Of a stretch of 11,652 nt of DNA, positions 7,229 to 11,652 are shown in pieces. This DNA is from Muribaculaceae bacterium. GTDB lineage: Bacteria; Bacteroidota; Bacteroidia; Bacteroidales; Muribaculaceae. A model generated the notes under the pieces. It was not told where the DNA came from. It saw only the letters and a program-made list of their open reading frames with translations, and did no database searches. The translations under genes were made by a program, and so were the position numbers. The DNA is taken from the NCBI GenBank assembly GCA_902836725.1, contig CADFRV010000067.1:1-11652 (forward strand). The letters are read 5' to 3'. Each line of letters starts with the position of its first letter. Position 1 is the first letter of the stretch.

Positions 7229-7522
7229 TCAATCGTTGAGGTCGGCGATGCACTTGTCGATTTCCCGCACCAAACTGGAAAGCAATGCCCGTGTGCGCTC
7301 CACATCCTCGCGCTCAGGCGCCACGACGGCGGCTATCCCCAGATACTCAATCTGGGTGCGGAGCCTCTCGTTTTCAGCGCGCGTGCGCTCAAGATCGTGC
7401 TCCAGCTGAGCTATCTTCTCCACATCTGCCTTCAGCTGCCGTTTCATAAGCTCGTAACGCTCAAGAATAATGCGGCTTTTGGCGGCTATGCGGGTGACTG
7501 TCTGTTGAAGCTCAACGGCCAT
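7229..7522 (-). CDS. Small coiled-coil protein upstream of zapA
   Basis: I do not recognise a named family. With the ATG at 7522 the product is 97 residues. Most of it is charged helix: residues about 17-60 carry heptad-like spacing (RYELMKRQLKADVEKIAQLE, then further Glu/Arg/Leu), followed by an AVVAPERED break and a second helix. It has no signal peptide or membrane segment, so it should be cytoplasmic. Position before zapA suggests a divisome-associated role, perhaps a ZapB-like partner, but that is inference from context. A longer frame begins at 7561. I prefer 7522 because a TAnnTTTG box (7546-7539) lies inside the 13 extra codons, so a transcript from it would exclude the upstream ATG. 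Confidence 0.7.
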   Translation of the reverse strand: MAVELQQTVTRIAAKSRIILERYELMKRQLKADVEKIAQLEHDLERTRAENERLRTQIEYLGIAAVVAPEREDVERTRALLSSLVREIDKCIADLND

Positions 7523-7538
7523 ACTATCCAATTTTTCA

Positions 7539-7546
7539 CAAAAGTA
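7539..7546 (-). promoter_or_regulatory. -7 box for the coiled-coil/zapA transcription unit
   Basis: TACTTTTG on the minus strand matches TAnnTTTG and ends 16 bases before the ATG at 7522, a normal leader distance. A TTG exists at 7561-7559, but its 12-base spacer is too short, so the -33 part is unsupported. This box is the main reason to prefer the shorter start of the downstream gene. Confidence 0.5.
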
Positions 7547-7652
7547 AGCATTTTTTTCCAAACCACCTAAAATATCCTCGCAAACTTTCTCTTTGAGACA
7601 AAAATTATTCCGTTTACGCGAATAGTAAATTCGTCATTGAGACGCCGAAATT

Positions 7653-7682
7653 TTGCCATTTGGGATATTTTTGGTAATTTTG
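7653..7682 (+). promoter_or_regulatory. Promoter P1 of the FadL-type outer-membrane protein gene
   Basis: TTG (7653-7655) is followed by 19 bases and TAATTTTG (7675-7682), a near-ideal Bacteroidetes promoter. The predicted start near 7688 leaves a leader of about 22 bases before the ATG at 7710. Confidence 0.65.
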
Positions 7683-7699
7683 GCCGATTTTTAAATTTG
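7671..7699 (+). promoter_or_regulatory. Overlapping promoter P2 of the FadL-type outer-membrane protein gene
   Basis: TTG (7671-7673) is followed by 18 bases and TAAATTTG (7692-7699). Its -33 element lies within the spacer of P1, so both cannot be occupied at once. A start near 7705 would leave a leader of only about five bases. A third box-like match, TATTTTTG, lies at 7666-7673 without a -33 partner. Confidence 0.5.
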
Positions 7700-7709
7700 T
7701 CTATAGATT

Positions 7710-9230
7710 ATGAGAAAAGCTATCAGCGCGGCGGTGGCCGCTGCCATATACCTCGGCGCTGCCGCAGAAGGGTATCAGGTAAACACTTTCAGCGCAAGAC
7801 AAGAGGGAATGGGACATGTAGGCGTGGCGATGAAACTCGGTGCCGAGAGCCAGATCTTCAATCCCGCAGGACTGTCACTTTCCAGAAAAGTAATCGATTT
7901 TTCCGGATCAATCAGCGCCATAAAAGCTACCGCTACAGCCACACACGAAGGCAAAGAGTACACTACAAGCAACAAGATAAGTACCCCGATGAATGTCTCG
8001 GCAGCATTCCGAGTTTACGACAACCTATACGCCGGAGTAACAGTTTATACACCCTACGGATCATCGATCAACTGGGGAAAGAACTGGCCGGGTGCCGTGC
8101 TGAACCAGTCGGTAGACCTCAAGGTATTTACCGTGCAGCCAACAATAAGCTGGAACATATTGCCGAACCTCTCCATAGGAGCCGGCCTCATGATTTCATG
8201 GGGTAGTGTAAACCTGAACAAGGCGCTGGCACCTTCCGACAATTTCGGCAACCTGGTAGAACTGGTCAACGAATCAAACCGGCTGAAACACCAGGCCGCC
8301 ATACTCGAGGGAATCGTAACGGGCAACCCTGTGCAGACCCCCGCACCGGAAGAGATCAGATATACCGACAACGGAGTTCCCCCCGCATCGGTAAACCTCA
8401 GCGGAAAATCAGAAATCGCGGTGGGCATCAACGCAGGTATCATGTGGGACATCACAGACCGATGGACAGCGGGAGCCTCCTTCCGTTCGAAAATGAACAT
8501 GAAAGTAAAAGCCGGCGACGCACGGGTGGAATACAACGACGAGGTAGCACGCGCGCTGCTTAGCTCCACACTCGACCACCTGAACACCACCAACTTCTCG
8601 GCATCCATGCCATGTCCGTATGTATTCTCGGTGGGAGTAAGCTATAAGCCTTTCAGAGACCTTATAATCGCTTTCGACGCCCAGCTCAACGGATGGGGCA
8701 CATACAAACAGCTCGATATCGAATTCGACCATCTTCCCGAATTTGACCAGAACCTGAAAAAAGACTACCATAACGCCATGACCTATCATCTGGGCGCACA
8801 GTACAGCCTCACCAAAAGGTTTGACTTGCGTGCCGGACTGATGATCGACACTTCCCCGTGCAATACCGACTATTACAACCCCGAAACACCGGGCATGACA
8901 AAAATAGAGCCGTCTGTCGGATTCAGCTTCAGACCTGTAGGAGGGCTGTACATTGATGTGGCATTCATGTATGTACACGGCCTCGGCACAGAGAACGGCA
9001 CCGGACAATATGACGACATACTGGCCCGCAGCTTCAACACAAATGTAGCCGCATACGAAAAAGGGGTACAGCAATACAACGCTGCCGTCGCGCTGGCCAA
9101 CCAGATGGGCCTCCCCCTCCCCTCCTATCAGGGGAAAAAATTCCCGACACTCAAGGAGCAAGGCACATTTTCCGCTAAATACGCCACCCATGCCATTATA
9201 CCGGCAATCGGAATCAGATATGCATTCTGA
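7710..9230 (+). CDS. FadL/OmpP1/TodX-family outer-membrane transporter
   Basis: The 506-residue protein starts with a signal peptide (MRKAISAAVAAAIYLGAAAEG, cleavage likely near residue 19-20) and ends in GIRYAF. A terminal aromatic residue is the usual BAM-complex recognition signal for beta-barrels. After the signal comes QVNTFSARQEGMGHVGVAMK and later SQIFNPAGLS (47-56), the characteristic N-terminal region of FadL/TodX barrels, with the NPAG turn. The rest alternates polar and aromatic strands, as in a 14-strand barrel. Family members carry hydrophobic substrates such as long-chain fatty acids or aromatic compounds across the outer membrane; the substrate here cannot be read from sequence. 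The segment at about 438-475 (AYEKGVQQYNAAVALANQMG) looks helical and may be a loop insertion. The gene stands alone between its own tandem promoters and a terminator. Confidence 0.9.
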   Translation: MRKAISAAVAAAIYLGAAAEGYQVNTFSARQEGMGHVGVAMKLGAESQIFNPAGLSLSRKVIDFSGSISAIKATATATHEGKEYTTSNKISTPMNVSAAFRVYDNLYAGVTVYTPYGSSINWGKNWPGAVLNQSVDLKVFTVQPTISWNILPNLSIGAGLMISWGSVNLNKALAPSDNFGNLVELVNESNRLKHQAAILEGIVTGNPVQTPAPEEIRYTDNGVPPASVNLSGKSEIAVGINAGIMWDITDRWTAGASFRSKMNMKVKAGDARVEYNDEVARALLSSTLDHLNTTNFSASMPCPYVFSVGVSYKPFRDLIIAFDAQLNGWGTYKQLDIEFDHLPEFDQNLKKDYHNAMTYHLGAQYSLTKRFDLRAGLMIDTSPCNTDYYNPETPGMTKIEPSVGFSFRPVGGLYIDVAFMYVHGLGTENGTGQYDDILARSFNTNVAAYEKGVQQYNAAVALANQMGLPLPSYQGKKFPTLKEQGTFSAKYATHAIIPAIGIRYAF

Positions 9231-9266
9231 TCAAGGATACGCAAAAACGACATGACACGACCATAC

Positions 9267-9312
9267 ATCACGCGCAGACACGGAGGGGAAAAACCTCCTG
9301 CCTGCGCGTGAT
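9267..9312 (+). terminator. Intrinsic terminator after the FadL-type gene
   Basis: ATCACGCGCAG (9267-9277) pairs perfectly with CTGCGCGTGAT (9302-9312). Inside it a second 5-bp stem, GGAGG (9282-9286) with CCTCC (9294-9298), closes on an A-rich loop. The strand continues with ATTTTG, a short U tract on the plus strand. It starts 36 bases after the stop codon and lies between convergent genes, so it may work in both directions, though the minus-strand tail has no U run. Confidence 0.8.
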
Positions 9313-9328
9313 ATTTTGTACCAGAATA

Positions 9329-9511
9329 TCATAGGCCAAACGGCGTGATGAACGCCGCCACATCTGTATCTTCCCAGAAACTTGCAATCGTCATCCACAC
9401 AAGAAGAAGCACAATAAGAACACCTACACCGATGTAAAGCCATAAATTACGTTTGTCTTTTCTTTCGCGGTCAGAGAATCTGTCATTACCGCCATTTCTT
9501 CTACGTACCAT
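9329..9511 (-). CDS. Small single-pass membrane protein, unknown function
   Basis: I do not recognise a named family. With the ATG at 9511 the product has 60 residues: a very charged N-terminus (MVRRRNGGNDRFSDRERKDK), one strongly hydrophobic segment (NLWLYIGVGVLIVLLLVWM, about 22-40), and a short C-terminal end. The positive-inside rule puts the N-terminus in the cytoplasm and the acidic C-terminus (EDTD) in the periplasm. A longer frame from 9544 adds 11 residues, but the 9511 start gives the cleaner charged head. The gene converges on the FadL-type gene with the terminator between them and is divergent to ruvX. No clear TAnnTTTG promoter lies upstream. The sharp charge-then-membrane layout, rather than any homology, supports it being real. 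Confidence 0.55.
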   Translation of the reverse strand: MVRRRNGGNDRFSDRERKDKRNLWLYIGVGVLIVLLLVWMTIASFWEDTDVAAFITPFGL

Positions 9512-9612
9512 AATGCAATAAATTATATTTTGTAAGTACAACAATTACAGGACCCATAAAGTTGACTGGCGGAGCGCAGGCACCTGTCTGCGCACGCATC
9601 AGGGCATAGCAT

Positions 9613-9643
9613 TTGCCTTATCTGAATATATTTAGTAACTTTG
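9613..9643 (+). promoter_or_regulatory. ruvX promoter
   Basis: TTG (9613-9615), a 20-base spacer and TAACTTTG (9636-9643) fit the Bacteroidetes consensus. The box ends four bases before the GTG start of ruvX, so the transcript should begin at or beside the start codon. Upstream, GCGCAG (9574-9579) and CTGCGC (9588-9593) form a short hairpin of unknown role that resembles the arms of the terminator at 9267-9312. Confidence 0.75.
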
Positions 9644-9647
9644 CAGT

Positions 9648-10076
9648 GTGGCACGACTTTTAGCTATCGACTTCGGAAAAAAGCGGTGCGGCATCGCCGT
9701 GACCGACACACTGCAGATTGTGGCCAACGGACTTACAACCGTCGCTACCGGCACACTCAACGATTTCATCGCCTCGTATCTGGCAAAAGAAAACGTGGAG
9801 CGCATCATTGTAGGGCTACCGACCACAATGCGCGGAGAGGAATCGGAGTCGATGCGCTATATCCGGCCGGGCATAGAACGCCTGCGCAAAGTCACAGGAG
9901 AAATTCCAATAGAATTCTTTGACGAGCGGTTCACATCGGTGCTCGCACACCGCGCCATGATCGACGGCGGCATGCGCAAGATGGCCAGGCGCGACAAGGC
10001 GATTGTGGATGAAATCTCGGCCACAATCATACTCAACGACTACATCGCGTCCCGCCAGGCACGGGGTGGCATTTAG
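9648..10076 (+). CDS. ruvX: RuvX/YqgF-type putative Holliday junction resolvase
   Basis: The 142-residue protein has the RNase H-like fold motifs of the YqgF/RuvX family: LLAIDFGKKRCG (4-15), whose Asp8 is the first catalytic acid, RIIVGLP (52-58), FFDERFTSV (89-97) with a second acid, and DEISATIIL near the C-terminus with the third. The family is proposed to resolve DNA junctions and, in E. coli, to help process the 5' end of pre-16S rRNA; which role holds here is unknown. The start must be the GTG at 9648: the in-frame TAA at 9636 lies within the promoter box, and no other start precedes the catalytic DFG. def follows after 39 bases in the same direction, so the two are probably cotranscribed. 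Confidence 0.92.
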   Translation: MARLLAIDFGKKRCGIAVTDTLQIVANGLTTVATGTLNDFIASYLAKENVERIIVGLPTTMRGEESESMRYIRPGIERLRKVTGEIPIEFFDERFTSVLAHRAMIDGGMRKMARRDKAIVDEISATIILNDYIASRQARGGI

Positions 10077-10115
10077 CGCCAAGCTGTTTATAGAAAAAAA
10101 TAGAACGTCAATATA

Positions 10116-10682
10116 ATGAAATTACCTGTATATCTCTATGGTCATCCGGTTCTGAGAGAGATCTCGGAAGATATCGACAACACATATCCCGACCTCAAGG
10201 AGCTTGTGGCCAACATGTTCGAGACAATGTATGCCTCGGACGGCGTAGGGCTCGCCGCCCCCCAGATCGGACGCAACGACCGCATAGTGGTGATCGACGC
10301 ATCACCTCTGGCCGAGAACTTCCCTGAGTGCGACGGCTTCAAGCGCACGCTCATCAATCCTGAGATAGAGATCCTCGACGGCCCACAGATAAGCCGTTCG
10401 GAAGGTTGCCTCAGCCTCCCGGGACTGAGCGAGGATGTAAAACGTGTGGAGCATATCCGTCTCAGCTATCTCGACGAGGATTTCCAGCCCCACGAAGAGG
10501 AGATAAGCGGTTATGCAGCGCGAGTGGTGCAGCATGAATGCGACCATCTCGAGGGTATCGTGTACATGGATCATGTATCGGCAATCCGCAAACAGCTCAA
10601 CCGCAGCAAGCTCCGCAACATCATGGAGGGGAAAATCCGCTGCGAATACCCCACCAAGTGTGCGCCAAAGAAAAAGAAGTAA
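10116..10682 (+). CDS. def: Peptide deformylase
   Basis: This 188-residue protein carries all three deformylase motifs: GVGLAAPQIG (43-52), EGCLSLPG (96-103) with metal ligand Cys98, and QHECDHLEG (139-147) with ligands His140 and His144 and catalytic Glu141. The enzyme removes the N-formyl group from the initiator methionine of nascent chains, using a divalent metal in the cytoplasm. The length is normal. The C-terminus ends in a basic CAPKKKK tail, compatible with ribosome contact although that is inference. The ATG at 10116 directly precedes the KLPVYLYGHPVLR segment typical of the Bacteroidetes N-terminus. No promoter is evident in the 39 bases after ruvX. Downstream lie short A/G-rich AGAAGTA repeats (10675-10707) and then the 9-bp tandem array. 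Confidence 0.97.
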   Translation: MKLPVYLYGHPVLREISEDIDNTYPDLKELVANMFETMYASDGVGLAAPQIGRNDRIVVIDASPLAENFPECDGFKRTLINPEIEILDGPQISRSEGCLSLPGLSEDVKRVEHIRLSYLDEDFQPHEEEISGYAARVVQHECDHLEGIVYMDHVSAIRKQLNRSKLRNIMEGKIRCEYPTKCAPKKKK

Positions 10683-10731
10683 GAAGAAGAATTAGAAGTA
10701 AGAAGTAAGAGCGGGAGAAGTCAAGCATGAA

Positions 10732-10739
10732 TAGTTTTG
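10732..10739 (+). promoter_or_regulatory. Possible -7 box upstream of ettA
   Basis: TAGTTTTG fits TAnnTTTG, but no TTG lies 18-20 bases upstream. If used, transcription would start near 10744 and the tandem repeat would form almost the whole ettA leader. Confidence 0.3.
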
Positions 10740-10745
10740 CTGATG

Positions 10746-10790
10746 CCTCTGATAACTCTGATATCTCTGATAACTCTGATCCCTCTGATA
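10746..10790 (+). repeat. Five tandem 9-bp repeats between def and ettA
   Basis: Five end-to-end copies of a unit close to CCTCTGATA occupy these 45 bases; the differences fall in the first or last bases of the unit, while CTCTGAT is unchanged in all copies. Because nine is a multiple of three, the array is also open as part of a 23-codon frame from ATG 10727 to TAA 10798. That frame would give a Ser-Asp-rich peptide with SDN, SDI and SDP triplets. The array ends 20 bases before the ettA ATG. It could be an expanding simple repeat in a leader, or a short upstream reading frame; the sequence does not decide. Confidence 0.8.
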
Positions 10791-10810
10791 ACAATTAATT
10801 CCCTTGATAT

Positions 10811-11652
<842 letters not shown>

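Noticed and set aside
8409..9191. 260-codon frame antisense to the FadL-type gene
   Set aside because: The plus strand has clear signal peptide, NPAG motif and terminal aromatic residue. The antisense frame has no recognisable domain and lies wholly inside that gene.
10746..10790. CRISPR-like array
   Set aside because: The units are only 9 bp, directly adjacent with no spacers, and no cas gene is nearby.

Overview
This window looks like ordinary core chromosome of a member of the Bacteroidales. The family could be Muribaculaceae or a close relative, but that placement is inference. Supporting signs are the gene set (gldH, ricT/PSP1, rny, zapA, a FadL-type OMP, ruvX, def, ettA), the absence of Shine-Dalgarno sequences, and several promoters of the Bacteroidetes form TTG-N18-20-TAnnTTTG. 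I see no phage, transposon, CRISPR array or defence island, and I found no convincing new biological system.

Left half (about 220-7560, minus strand). A long co-directional cluster reads right to left. In transcription order it is: a small coiled-coil protein, zapA, a candidate 6S RNA, rny (ribonuclease Y), ricT (PSP1 domain), gldH (lipoprotein), an Xaa-Pro aminopeptidase, and a CCA-adding-type tRNA nucleotidyltransferase with an HD domain. From rny onward the gaps are 21-42 bp, or a 4-base ATGA overlap, so this part is probably one operon. Two genes are interrupted. The aminopeptidase is split by a frameshift near 2200-2210. The ricT frame stops at 3737, but a clean low-complexity tail continues in the +1 frame and ends exactly at the gldH start. 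Positions 1-223 hold no gene, only a promoter reading leftward out of the window.

Middle (7562-9650). A divergent intergenic region with two overlapping promoters drives a FadL/OmpP1-type outer-membrane protein. It is followed by a strong hairpin terminator and, convergent to it, a 60-residue single-pass membrane protein.

Right (9600-11652, plus strand). ruvX begins at a GTG only five bases after its promoter -7 box, so its mRNA is probably leaderless. It is followed by def (peptide deformylase), then a 9-bp tandem repeat that is open as a 23-codon reading frame, then ettA (ABC-F translation factor), which runs off the window end.

Together the genes cover RNA turnover and tRNA maturation (rny, ricT, cca), division (zapA), translation and nascent-protein processing (ettA, def, aminopeptidase), DNA repair (ruvX), transcription control (6S RNA) and the envelope (gldH, FadL-type OMP).
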